Below, in pieces: positions 1-6,948 of a stretch of DNA of 56,864 bases. A model generated the notes under the pieces. The model saw nothing but the letters and a program-made list of their open reading frames with translations, had not been told where the DNA came from and did not search any database. A program made the position numbers and the translations under genes. Origin of the DNA: Clostridia bacterium (lineage in GTDB: Bacteria > Bacillota > Clostridia > Oscillospirales > Acutalibacteraceae); contig JAFSFB010000020.1 of NCBI GenBank assembly GCA_017435385.1, positions 69,251 through 126,114 on the forward strand. The letters run 5' to 3'. Numbering within the stretch: position 1 is the stretch's first letter; every line of letters starts with the position of its first letter.

Positions 1-546
1 GTAGCTATGCAGGTTGCAGCTATGAACCCCGAATATCTCAGCAAGGAAGATATCTCCGATGACGAGCTTGCAAAGATGAAGTCCATCACAATCGACAGCT
101 CACTCAACAAGCCCGAATCTCTTCCCAAGCCCATTCTCAGAAAGCTCTTTGAAAAGGCTGTCAGCGAGAAGCTCTTCAGCGATGAAGATATCGCTGCTTA
201 CGAAGAGCAGAAGAACAACAACTTCCTTTTCAACTTCCTTTCCAAGGAAGCAGTTGCAACTCTTGCAAATCTTGCAGTTGCAGGCAAGGAAGAGTTCGTT
301 AACGATAAGATCTTTGCCGGCGCAGTTGACGGCCGTATCAAGAAGCAGCTCAAGGAAATCTGCCTTCTTGACCAGGCATTCGTCCGCTCAGACCTCTTTG
401 ACGGCACAGTTGCAGGCTATGTTGCTGATGTTGCAAAGAAGCTCGGCGCTGAAATCAAGGTTACAGGCTTCGTTCGTCTTGCAAAGGGCGAAGGCATCGA
501 AAAGAAAGAAGACAACTTCGCTGCTGAAGTTGCAAGCATGATGTAA
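1..546 (+). CDS. tsf: Elongation factor Ts, C-terminal part (cut by window edge)
   Basis: EF-Ts is the cytoplasmic guanine-nucleotide exchange factor that recycles EF-Tu during translation elongation. The reading frame is open from base 1, so the gene begins upstream of the window. About 181 residues are visible out of the roughly 300 usual for a full protein. The visible part starts in the conserved stretch VAMQVAAMNPEYLS, a hallmark of EF-Ts, and continues through the core dimerisation region (LLDQAFVRSD) to the end. Codons favour C-ending and AAG choices, as expected for a very highly expressed gene. rpsB would be expected just upstream but lies outside the window. A strong hairpin terminator follows 22 bases after the stop, so this is the end of its operon. 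Confidence 0.95.
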   Translation, partial: VAMQVAAMNPEYLSKEDISDDELAKMKSITIDSSLNKPESLPKPILRKLFEKAVSEKLFSDEDIAAYEEQKNNNFLFNFLSKEAVATLANLAVAGKEEFVNDKIFAGAVDGRIKKQLKEICLLDQAFVRSDLFDGTVAGYVADVAKKLGAEIKVTGFVRLAKGEGIEKKEDNFAAEVASMM

Positions 547-567
547 TCTCAAATAAATAAATTTTTA

Positions 568-604
568 CGGCTGTTACCGATCGATCGGTAGCAGCCGTTT
601 TTTT
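568..604 (+). terminator. Intrinsic terminator of tsf
   Basis: A nearly perfect 30-base inverted repeat (568-597, arms CGGCTGTTACCGA and TCGGTAGCAGCCG, one G-T wobble) is followed by a run of seven T residues. It sits between tsf and the convergent acetyltransferase gene. The opposite strand is followed by an A/T-rich stretch, so it may also end the leftward transcript. Confidence 0.9.
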
Positions 605-617
605 GTTTCTTTCTTTT

Positions 618-1169
618 TTAATCAATATGCATTCTGTAATTCTTTACTTTATAAGTCACAGAGCCGTCACGCTTGGAATGTTCGCCAAAGCTTTCAAACT
701 TCAAGCCGCACTTTTCCATAACTCTGCCAGATGCAGGGTTATCAACAGCATGACTTGCCGTGAAATCTTTTACATCGTGAACATTATGTGAAAACTCTAT
801 AATTCGCTTTGTAGCTTCGGTTGTATAACCTCTGTTCCAATATTCATATCTTATGTTATAGCCGAACCCCCATGCTCCGTCGTCATTTCCGGCAGGACCT
901 ATGCTGATGCTTCCGATAAGAATATTGCCTTCTTTCAACATAATTCCCCAATGGAAATCTTCTTCAACGGGGACTATTTCAGTAATCCATCGAACAGTCT
1001 GGCTTATATCGGTATAAAGGGGATAAGACATAAACTTGTTAACTCTCGGGTCGCTGTGCCAAATAAATGCTGTTTCGGCATCTTCGGGGGTTAAGGGTCT
1101 TAAAATCAGCCGTTCTGTTTCAAGAACGGGAGTTCTTTCGTAATATAATTCTTGATTTGTTTTATTCAT
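618..1169 (-). CDS. GNAT acetyltransferase, RimJ/RimL type
   Basis: A 183-residue GCN5-related N-acetyltransferase. It would transfer an acetyl group from acetyl-CoA to an amine, and the substrate cannot be read from the sequence. The N-terminal LETERLILRPLTPEDAE is the typical opening of the RimJ/RimL/ribosomal-alanine branch. The acetyl-CoA pyrophosphate loop is degenerate (around residues 115-123, EYWNRGYTTEA), and NPASGRVMEKCGLK matches the late beta-strand/helix of the fold. Its start overlaps the stop of the upstream phosphodiesterase by four bases (ATGA), so the two are translationally coupled. It is the last gene of a three-gene leftward operon downstream of a putative attenuator. Many drug-modifying and protein-modifying enzymes look like this, so a resistance role is only inference. 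Confidence 0.85.
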   Translation of the reverse strand: MNKTNQELYYERTPVLETERLILRPLTPEDAETAFIWHSDPRVNKFMSYPLYTDISQTVRWITEIVPVEEDFHWGIMLKEGNILIGSISIGPAGNDDGAWGFGYNIRYEYWNRGYTTEATKRIIEFSHNVHDVKDFTASHAVDNPASGRVMEKCGLKFESFGEHSKRDGSVTYKVKNYRMHID

Positions 1170-2290
1170 TTTTTACTCCTTTTCTTCGTTTCTATTGCAA
1201 TAAAAGGTACGGTCATTTCTTCTTCGGTAAGACCTGCGTGAACACCGACAAACTCGTGTTCTTCACGTTCTGTAAACAATGATTTGTTACCTGTGGCAAC
1301 GGCAAGAAAATCTCCGACAAAATCATAAGTTCTCGGATGAGGTTTACCGAATCCCAAAAGATTTTCTGCAAAGACTTCTTCTTTTGTCATAAGCCTGAAA
1401 TCATTGCCGAAAAGTTTGTTGAACTCCGTTTCAAATTCTTTCTGCATACCGTCTTTAATAAATAAGCTTATAGCTCTGCTCGGTTCTATTGAAGGCGGAA
1501 TTTTCAGCATTGAGTAAATTTCAGGGTAATCTTCCAGAAACAAATTCATACTGTTACACAATCCGTGGTCGGCGGTTATGATTATAAGTGAATTTTCTAA
1601 TTTGTCGCAAAGCTTTTCGACTTCTCTGTTAATATGCAGAATTTGTTCGTGTGCTTCTTGGCTGGTCACTCCGTGACCGTGCATTGCTCCGTCGGGCTGA
1701 TGCCAGTATGTGTAAATATATTTTTTCTTTCTTCTTTTTGAAAGTCTTTTTACTGTTCTGCAAATATGAGGCACACTTTTTATATGATGCTTTGAAAACG
1801 GTGATATGTAAATAGCAGAGCCTTTGCCGTTTACTTCTTCAATGCGCTCAAATATTCTTTTGTAAGGGATATGTTTCCACGCTACATTATAATTTGCAGC
1901 AGGTTTACCGTTTTTCTGTAAAGCATTGCGGAATACCGCAACATTTTCGCCTATTTCATCGAAGTATAAATCCCATCCGAGCCAAGCGGTTTCGACAGGA
2001 GAGTATCCGCTTTCTATTGCTGTTGTTGCAGCAACGGTTGTTGAGGGGAATACAGACGAAATCGGACACACAAAATGTTTTCTCAGAAAGTCATTTTCGT
2101 TCAGGTGTTCGTTGATTGCAGAAACGCCCAAGCCGTCAAAAAGCATTACGATTATATTTTTGTAGTCTTTTTCAAGCAATTTATCAAATTCAGGTAATGT
2201 TTTATGTTGGCAGTCTTTAACACCAAAATGGTTTAAAACAGACGAAGCGATTGATAAAATGCTTCTGTCATAATTCGGGTATGTAATCAT
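1166..2290 (-). CDS. Alkaline-phosphatase superfamily phosphodiesterase/nucleotide pyrophosphatase
   Basis: A 374-residue member of the type I phosphodiesterase/nucleotide pyrophosphatase branch of the alkaline phosphatase superfamily, a two-metal hydrolase of phosphodiester or pyrophosphate bonds. The metal-binding Asp lies in IVMLFDGLG near residue 51, and the nucleophilic Thr in FPSTTVAATTA near residue 83. Later ligands are in YWHQPDGAMHGHG, IITADHGLC and a C-terminal HAGLTEEEM. No signal peptide or membrane helix is visible, so it appears cytoplasmic. It lies three bases after the methyltransferase and overlaps the acetyltransferase by four bases, so it is the middle gene of the operon. 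The substrate is unknown. Confidence 0.85.
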   Translation of the reverse strand: MITYPNYDRSILSIASSVLNHFGVKDCQHKTLPEFDKLLEKDYKNIIVMLFDGLGVSAINEHLNENDFLRKHFVCPISSVFPSTTVAATTAIESGYSPVETAWLGWDLYFDEIGENVAVFRNALQKNGKPAANYNVAWKHIPYKRIFERIEEVNGKGSAIYISPFSKHHIKSVPHICRTVKRLSKRRKKKYIYTYWHQPDGAMHGHGVTSQEAHEQILHINREVEKLCDKLENSLIIITADHGLCNSMNLFLEDYPEIYSMLKIPPSIEPSRAISLFIKDGMQKEFETEFNKLFGNDFRLMTKEEVFAENLLGFGKPHPRTYDFVGDFLAVATGNKSLFTEREEHEFVGVHAGLTEEEMTVPFIAIETKKRSKK

Positions 2291-2293
2291 AAT

Positions 2294-3130
2294 TTACTCC
2301 TTTCTCAACACATCAAGCGTGTGATGTGATAAACCGATCAAATCCTGCCTTTCGCAGGTTTTGAAATGGTATTTCAGATACAATTCATAGGTTTCGGTAT
2401 CCATTTTGTCAATAACTTCACGCATATGGCAGGCATAACCGTCAGTTGCGAGAAAATGCAGTCTTTCTGCATTCAGTTCTTCCGACAGCTCAAATATTTC
2501 ATCTCTGGTATAGAGCTTGAAAACACCGTGCGGAGGAAAGAACGTTTCAAAGGTTTCGGTGTCAATAAGACCGTCTTCGATGCTTTGCTGAAGCTTATTA
2601 TTTTTAAAAATTCCCGTTAAAACAGAAGGGTCAACCATACAGTATGCAACAAAAACATAGCCGCCGCTTTTGGTGATTCGCATTGCTTCCGACAATGCTT
2701 TTTTCTGCTCTTCAACCGTATAGAGATGATACATCGGACCGAGCAAAAGCGTTATGTCATAGCTTGCATCGGGATATTCAGACAGATCGATTGCGTTGCC
2801 TTGTCTGATGCTGATTTTTTCATTCGGCTGTGTTTTTGATTTGAAAACCTCAATGTTATGCTCGATGAGTTCAACCGCATCAACCTCAAAACCCTTTTGA
2901 GCAAAGTAATGCGAGTATCTTCCGGTCGCGGCACCGATTTCCATAATTTTCATACCGTCTTTCAGATATTTCTCAATATACTTTGTGGTTGTAAGGAATT
3001 CAATTCTTCCGTGTTTGGATAAAAGGCGGGAATCTTCATCGATACGGTTATAGAAATCTACAAGATGATCACCTGTTTTCACAGGTTGCTTTTTGAAAAG
3101 TTTCTTTTTGATTAAATCAATCAGTTTCAT
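2294..3130 (-). CDS. Class I SAM-dependent methyltransferase
   Basis: A 278-residue Rossmann-fold methyltransferase. The SAM-binding motif I is MEIGAATGRYSHYF near residues 60-73. Motif II has the acidic residue in FEVDAVELIE, and motif III is around DITLLLGPMYHLY followed by EAMRITKSGGYVFV. The N-terminus is rich in Lys and could bind nucleic acid or an acidic surface. The methyl acceptor cannot be named. The start has a clear AAGGAG seven bases upstream. The gene is first in the operon methyltransferase-phosphodiesterase-acetyltransferase. It has no promoter of its own between its start and the hairpin at 3167-3200, so transcription must read through that hairpin from the promoter at 3356-3384. 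Confidence 0.88.
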   Translation of the reverse strand: MKLIDLIKKKLFKKQPVKTGDHLVDFYNRIDEDSRLLSKHGRIEFLTTTKYIEKYLKDGMKIMEIGAATGRYSHYFAQKGFEVDAVELIEHNIEVFKSKTQPNEKISIRQGNAIDLSEYPDASYDITLLLGPMYHLYTVEEQKKALSEAMRITKSGGYVFVAYCMVDPSVLTGIFKNNKLQQSIEDGLIDTETFETFFPPHGVFKLYTRDEIFELSEELNAERLHFLATDGYACHMREVIDKMDTETYELYLKYHFKTCERQDLIGLSHHTLDVLRKE

Positions 3131-3166
3131 AGCAATTCTCCTTTGTGTAAAAATTTGGATATAAAA

Positions 3167-3200
3167 AACGGTGTAAGCATCTGCAGCTGCTTACACCGTT
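3167..3200 (-). terminator. Leader terminator hairpin upstream of the methyltransferase operon
   Basis: A perfect 13-base-pair inverted repeat (arms 3167-3179 and 3188-3200, AACGGTGTAAGCA on the minus strand) with an eight-base loop. On the minus strand it is followed directly by a T run (complement of the A run 3163-3168). It lies between the 36-codon leader ORF and the methyltransferase gene, which is the layout of a transcription attenuator. The first arm can also pair with a segment inside the leader ORF (3248-3256). Confidence 0.85.
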
Positions 3201-3222
3201 ATAAACATATGGAAATATAGTT

Positions 3223-3333
3223 TTATCTATCCCAAAATGAATATAGAGGTATAAGCCTGCAAGCCGACTTATAATCATGCTGTGCAAGCCAATCCATATC
3301 CATATCAAATTTTGAGAAAAGATATGTATTCAT
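3223..3333 (-). CDS. Putative 36-residue leader peptide of the methyltransferase operon
   Basis: A short ORF of 36 codons from an ATG at 3333 to TAA at 3223. It has an AGAGGT ribosome site seven bases upstream (CCTCT at 3341-3345 on the plus strand) and its own consensus promoter, so it is very likely translated. The peptide begins MNTYLFSKF, has a repeated Asp-Met pattern (DMDMDW), one Cys, a central basic patch and ends YSFWDR. I recognise no family. The stop lies 22 bases before a perfect terminator. The ORF contains the sequence GCTTATACC (3248-3256), which can pair with the first arm of that terminator. This is the arrangement of ribosome-controlled attenuators found before many antibiotic-response genes. 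It could instead be an ordinary small protein gene. Confidence 0.6.
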   Translation of the reverse strand: MNTYLFSKFDMDMDWLAQHDYKSACRLIPLYSFWDR

Positions 3334-3355
3334 AATTTTACCTCTGTTTTTTGTT

Positions 3356-3384
3356 AATATAGCATATTGAATAATTTAATTCAA
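3356..3384 (-). promoter_or_regulatory. Promoter of the leader peptide/methyltransferase operon
   Basis: On the minus strand, a -35 of TTGAAT (3379-3384) and a -10 of TATATT (3356-3361) are separated by exactly 17 bases. An inverted repeat, ATTGAAT-N6-ATTCAAT (3366-3385), covers the -35 and spacer and could be an operator. Predicted transcription starts near 3349, a few bases before the leader ribosome site. Confidence 0.6.
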
Positions 3385-3456
3385 TGTGAATTTTAACCGA
3401 ATTTTTGACACAATCGGGTTAATAATACTAATACAAAACACAAAGGAGCGATGATT

Positions 3457-3642
3457 ATGGCAAATCTTACCGCAAAAGAGCTTTCCGCAATTGAAGACCA
3501 GCTTAACTGCGAACAGATGCTCATCAAGAAATTCAAGGCGTATGCCGAAGCTGCAACTGACCCTCAGATCAAGACAACCTGCGAAAATATGGCGGCTCGT
3601 CACAAGACACATTTTGATACCCTTATGGGTCATCTTTCATAA
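3457..3642 (+). CDS. Small CotF-like spore coat protein
   Basis: A 61-residue helical protein beginning MANLTAKELSAIEDQLNCEQ. I chose the ATG at 3457 over the one at 3451 because the AAAGGAG ribosome site (3442-3448) is eight bases from the former and only two from the latter. The helix-turn-helix layout with LNCEQMLIKKFKAYAE and HKTHFDTLMGHL resembles the spore coat CotF / ferritin-like helical hairpin family common in Clostridia. It is followed 11 bases later by a second, related gene, and the pair is probably co-transcribed and ended by the hairpin at 3936. A role in the spore coat or outer layers is inferred from the family. Confidence 0.75.
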   Translation: MANLTAKELSAIEDQLNCEQMLIKKFKAYAEAATDPQIKTTCENMAARHKTHFDTLMGHLS

Positions 3643-3653
3643 GGAGGAGAAAT

Positions 3654-3926
3654 ATGAATAACTGGAATTGGTCAGACAGAGAAATTATGGATGATGTTCT
3701 GACATCACAAAAGCATATCACCGGTGTTTATAACACCTTCTCAAACGAATGCGTCAATCAACAGCTTCAGGCAGATATGATGTCTATCCTCAAGGAAGAG
3801 CACAATATGCAGTTTGATGTTTTCTCCGACATGCAGAAAAGGGGATGGTACAGCCCTGCCGCCGCAGAGCAGCAAAAGGTGACCGAAGCCAAGTCAAAAT
3901 TTGAAGGTATTGCAACTCAGCTTTGA
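3654..3926 (+). CDS. CotF-family spore coat protein
   Basis: A 90-residue protein with the CotF-type layout: WSDREIMDDVLTSQKHITGVYNTFSNEC in the first helix, then an EEHNMQFDVFSDMQKRGWY motif and a C-terminal Ala/Glu-rich tail. The block 'DDVLTSQKHITGVYNTF' is highly typical of clostridial CotF-like coat proteins. The start has AAGGAGGAG six bases upstream. It lies directly after the smaller paralogue-like gene and ends in a terminator. Proteins of this family are usually made in the mother cell late in sporulation; no sigma-E or sigma-K promoter could be placed with confidence. Confidence 0.85.
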   Translation: MNNWNWSDREIMDDVLTSQKHITGVYNTFSNECVNQQLQADMMSILKEEHNMQFDVFSDMQKRGWYSPAAAEQQKVTEAKSKFEGIATQL

Positions 3927-3935
3927 TTTTTTTAA

Positions 3936-3970
3936 GGAGTGTCCGTTTCGGCGGATGCTCCGAAATTTTT
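3936..3970 (+). terminator. Terminator of the coat protein pair
   Basis: A ten-base-pair stem with two wobbles (GGAGTGTCCG pairing CGGATGCTCC, 3936-3961) and a six-base loop, followed by GAAATTTTTTATAT. It separates the coat genes from the hprK promoter. Confidence 0.75.
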
Positions 3971-3993
3971 TATATAAATATTTAAAAAAAGGG

Positions 3994-4022
3994 TTGGAAA
4001 AAAACAACTTATGATTTATAAT
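3994..4022 (+). promoter_or_regulatory. Promoter of the hprK operon
   Basis: TTGGAA (3994-3999), a 17-base spacer and a perfect TATAAT (4017-4022), located 46 bases before the chosen hprK start. It follows directly on the coat-gene terminator. Confidence 0.65.
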
Positions 4023-4067
4023 AACATTATTATGGGTATTTATGTACCCCTTACAAGGAGAAAGAAT

Positions 4068-5033
4068 ATGAGTGAATATTCAGTTTCGCTTGAGAAAGTA
4101 ATCAAAAATCTGTCTTTGAATATTATTTATACACCCAAGGACGTTTCTGAGATTTTCATAACCTCTCAGGATGTCAACCGTCCGGGTCTTATCCTGACGG
4201 GTTTTGATAACTATTTTGACCCCGTTCGCATTCAGTTTATCGGTCTGACCGAGCTTGAATACATAAAAAGTCTTGACAAAGAGCAGTTCATCGAATGCTC
4301 GGAAAGATTTCTTTCAAAAAGACCTGCGGCGGTCGTTGTTACCCGAGATCTGAAATGCAGCAGGAAATTTCTTGAAATTGCCGAAAAATATGAAGTTCCG
4401 ATTCTCGGAACCTCGGAGGCAACCTCAAGCTGCATGGCGGCGGCAATCTCTTATCTCGGCGTTGAGCTCGCTCAGAGAATTACCCGTCACGGTGTTCTCG
4501 TTGAGGTTTACGGCGAAGGTGTACTGATTCTCGGTGACAGCGGCGTCGGTAAGAGTGAAACCGCTCTCGAGCTTATCAAGAGGGGACACCGTCTTATAGC
4601 CGATGATGCGGTTGAGATCAGAAGAGTATCCAACAAAACTCTTGTCGGCTCAGCACCCGATAACATAAGACATTTCATTGAGCTGCGTGGTGTCGGTGTT
4701 CTGAATGCAAGACGGCTCTTCGGTATGGGTGCCGTTAAGCTCACGGAAAAGGTCGACATGGTTATTGAGCTTGAGCTCTGGGACAGCGAGAAGGTATATG
4801 ACAGACTCGGTCTTGAAAATGAATATACCGAAATTCTCGGCATCAATGTTCCGGTGACGACCGTTCCCGTCAAGCCCGGCAGAAATCTTTCTATGATTAT
4901 TGAAGCGGCGGCTATGAATAACCGTCAGAAAAAGATGGGTTATAATGCGGCGAGAGAGCTGCTTCACGGTCTCGGAATGACTGATGATGTTGTTCCCGAA
5001 AAAAAGGAACTTGATATCTGGCACGATTTTTAA
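4068..5033 (+). CDS. hprK: HPr kinase/phosphorylase
   Basis: A bifunctional enzyme that phosphorylates HPr on Ser46 using ATP or pyrophosphate and removes the phosphate again. It sets carbon catabolite repression in Firmicutes. The ATG at 4068 (321 residues) is chosen because AAGGAG lies seven bases upstream; an in-frame ATG at 4011 overlaps the promoter. The N-terminal domain (about 1-130) precedes the catalytic His141 (RHGVLVEVYG), the Walker A GDSGVGKS (156-163), an acidic ADDAVEI, and the HprK signature ELRGVGVLNARRLFG (205-219). Length is normal for the family. A ROK glucokinase gene follows, an arrangement that places sugar sensing and glucose phosphorylation side by side. Confidence 0.96.
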   Translation: MSEYSVSLEKVIKNLSLNIIYTPKDVSEIFITSQDVNRPGLILTGFDNYFDPVRIQFIGLTELEYIKSLDKEQFIECSERFLSKRPAAVVVTRDLKCSRKFLEIAEKYEVPILGTSEATSSCMAAAISYLGVELAQRITRHGVLVEVYGEGVLILGDSGVGKSETALELIKRGHRLIADDAVEIRRVSNKTLVGSAPDNIRHFIELRGVGVLNARRLFGMGAVKLTEKVDMVIELELWDSEKVYDRLGLENEYTEILGINVPVTTVPVKPGRNLSMIIEAAAMNNRQKKMGYNAARELLHGLGMTDDVVPEKKELDIWHDF

Positions 5034-5070
5034 AAATTAAAGGATAAATTTTCTTTGGAGGTAATAAACT

Positions 5071-6015
5071 ATGTACAGAATCGGCGTTGATCTCGGCGGC
5101 ACCAATATTGCGGTTGGTGTTGTTGACGAAAACATGAAAATTATCGGCAGAGGCAAGGTCAAGACCAGAGCCCCCAGACCTGCGGCAGAAATTTTTGACG
5201 ATATTGCTCTTGCTGTTGATATGGCAGTCAAGGATGCGGGTATTTCAATGGACGATGTTTCCGTTGTCGGTGTCGGAACACCCGGCTCGGTAAACAAATC
5301 AAACGGTAACATTGAATTTTCAAATAACCTTGAATTCAATAATGTTCCCGCAAAGGAAATGCTTGAAGAAAGGATCGGTAAAACCGTTTTCCTTGATAAC
5401 GACGCCAACTGTGCCGCTCTCGGCGAAGCTGTTGCAGGCGTAGGTAACGGAGTTGAAAACTTTGTTGCAATAACACTCGGAACAGGTGTAGGAAGCGGAA
5501 TCATCGTCAACGGTAAGATCGTTGTCGGCGTAAACTATTGCGCAGGTGAAATGGGTCATATGGTCATCTCCGTCGACGGCAAGCCCTGCAACTGCGGCAG
5601 AAAGGGCTGCTGGGAGTCATATTCATCCGCAACTGCTCTTATTGCTCAGACAAAAGAAGCTATGAAAAACGATCCTGACAGCCTTATGTGGAAGCTTGCG
5701 GGCGGAATTGATTCTGTCAGCGGCAGAACAGCTTTTGATGCTATGCGTCAGGGCGATAAGACAGCGGCTGCGGTTGTTGACAGATATATTTACTATCTTT
5801 CGGTCGGCATCTGCAATGTTATCAATGCTCTTCAGCCTGAAATTATCTGCATCGGCGGCGGAATCAGCCATGAAGGTGATTATCTTCTCAAGCCTCTTCA
5901 GAAATATGTTGATGAACAGAGATACAGCATATATGCCACAAAGCAGACAAAAATCGTTGCCGCTCAGCTCGGTAACGACGCAGGTATTTTCGGCGCCGCA
6001 CTTCTTGAAGAATAA
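5071..6015 (+). CDS. ROK-family glucokinase
   Basis: A 314-residue ROK-fold sugar kinase, probably glucokinase (glucose + ATP to glucose-6-phosphate). The ATP phosphate loop is DLGGTNIAVGVV (residues 7-18). The catalytic Asp is in FLDNDANCAALGEA (about 108-121). The ROK zinc site is EMGHMVIS plus CNCGRKGCWE, where His and three Cys bind Zn. Domain order and length match the Firmicute GlcK family. The start has TTTGGAGGT 12 bases upstream. Lying between hprK and murB, it is probably co-transcribed with hprK. Another hexose as substrate is possible. Confidence 0.9.
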   Translation: MYRIGVDLGGTNIAVGVVDENMKIIGRGKVKTRAPRPAAEIFDDIALAVDMAVKDAGISMDDVSVVGVGTPGSVNKSNGNIEFSNNLEFNNVPAKEMLEERIGKTVFLDNDANCAALGEAVAGVGNGVENFVAITLGTGVGSGIIVNGKIVVGVNYCAGEMGHMVISVDGKPCNCGRKGCWESYSSATALIAQTKEAMKNDPDSLMWKLAGGIDSVSGRTAFDAMRQGDKTAAAVVDRYIYYLSVGICNVINALQPEIICIGGGISHEGDYLLKPLQKYVDEQRYSIYATKQTKIVAAQLGNDAGIFGAALLEE

Positions 6016-6033
6016 TTATATCCGGAGGATTCA

Positions 6034-6939
6034 ATGAGCTCTTATATTTTACTAAAGCAAAAACTTGATATTCTCGGCTGTGAATATTCCGAAGGTGTTC
6101 TTCTTTCGGGATTGACCAGCTTTAAAATCGGCGGTAACGCAGATATGATTCTTTTTCCAGAATCGGAAGAGATGCTTTCTGCCGTTGTCCGTGCATGTAA
6201 TGAAAATGAAATCAGGTTTTTTGTTCTCGGCAAAGGAAGCAACATTCTTGTTTCTGACGAGGGCTTCAGAGGCGTTGTAATTTCAACCTCAAAGCTTGAT
6301 AAAATAGAACTCATTGATGAAAACACGATTTACTGCCAGAGCGGAGTGACCTTGTCTAAGCTTTGCCGCTTCGCTCTGGATAATTCTCTCAGCGGGCTTG
6401 AATTTGCTTTCGGCATTCCCGGCTCTGCAGGCGGTGCCGCATATATGAATGCAGGTGCTTATAACGGAGAAATGAAGGATGTTCTTTTTAGATGCGACCA
6501 TGTTTCGTTTGACGGTCAGATTGGTTCATTTTCGGATCTGCAGCTTGATTTGAGCTACAGACACAGCGCATATTCAAGATCCGATAAAATAATAACAGGT
6601 CTTTATCTCAGACTTCACAAGGGCGACAAAGAGCTGATCAAAGCCCGAATGGATGAGCTTATGGCAAAAAGACGGGATAAGCAGCCTCTTGAATATCCGA
6701 GCGCAGGCAGCACCTTCAAAAGACCTGAGAATAATTTTGCCGGAGCACTCGTTGAACAGTGCGGACTCAAAGGCTTCACTGTCGGAAAAGCTCAGGTCAG
6801 CGAAAAACACGCAGGCTTTGTCATCAATATCGGAGGAGCAACCGCCTCTGATGTTATGGGCGTTATTCTCCATTGTCAGTCGGTTGTTTTTGAAAAAACA
6901 GGAATACATCTTGAACCTGAAGTTGAATTTATCGGGTAG
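6034..6939 (+). CDS. murB: UDP-N-acetylenolpyruvoylglucosamine reductase
   Basis: MurB reduces the enolpyruvyl group of UDP-GlcNAc-enolpyruvate with NADPH and FAD, the second committed step of peptidoglycan precursor synthesis in the cytoplasm. The 301-residue protein has the FAD-binding FFVLGKGSNILVSDEGF (about 62-78), GLEFAFGIPGSAGGAAYMNAGAY (about 121-143) and the catalytic serine region PSAGSTFKRP (about 222-231). The C-terminal VSEKHAGFVINIGGATASDV carries the conserved Glu/His cluster. It is the type II (short) form usual in Gram-positives. The ribosome site is CCGGAGGA. In most Firmicutes rapZ and yvcK follow murB; here whiA comes after only nine bases. Confidence 0.96.
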   Translation: MSSYILLKQKLDILGCEYSEGVLLSGLTSFKIGGNADMILFPESEEMLSAVVRACNENEIRFFVLGKGSNILVSDEGFRGVVISTSKLDKIELIDENTIYCQSGVTLSKLCRFALDNSLSGLEFAFGIPGSAGGAAYMNAGAYNGEMKDVLFRCDHVSFDGQIGSFSDLQLDLSYRHSAYSRSDKIITGLYLRLHKGDKELIKARMDELMAKRRDKQPLEYPSAGSTFKRPENNFAGALVEQCGLKGFTVGKAQVSEKHAGFVINIGGATASDVMGVILHCQSVVFEKTGIHLEPEVEFIG

Positions 6940-6948
6940 GAGGTCATT

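Noticed and set aside
149..541. A 130-codon ORF overlapping tsf in another frame
   Set aside because: It lies wholly within the EF-Ts coding region and reads as Ser/Ala/Leu-rich low-complexity, the usual shadow of a highly biased gene.
3117..3308. A 63-codon leftward ORF starting inside the leader and running into the methyltransferase start
   Set aside because: It has no ribosome site, crosses the perfect terminator and is in a different frame from the better-supported leader ORF at 3223-3333.
3405..3434. TTGACA and TAATAC as a promoter of the coat genes
   Set aside because: The spacing is 18 and the predicted start would lie inside the ribosome site at 3442-3448, so the message would lose it.
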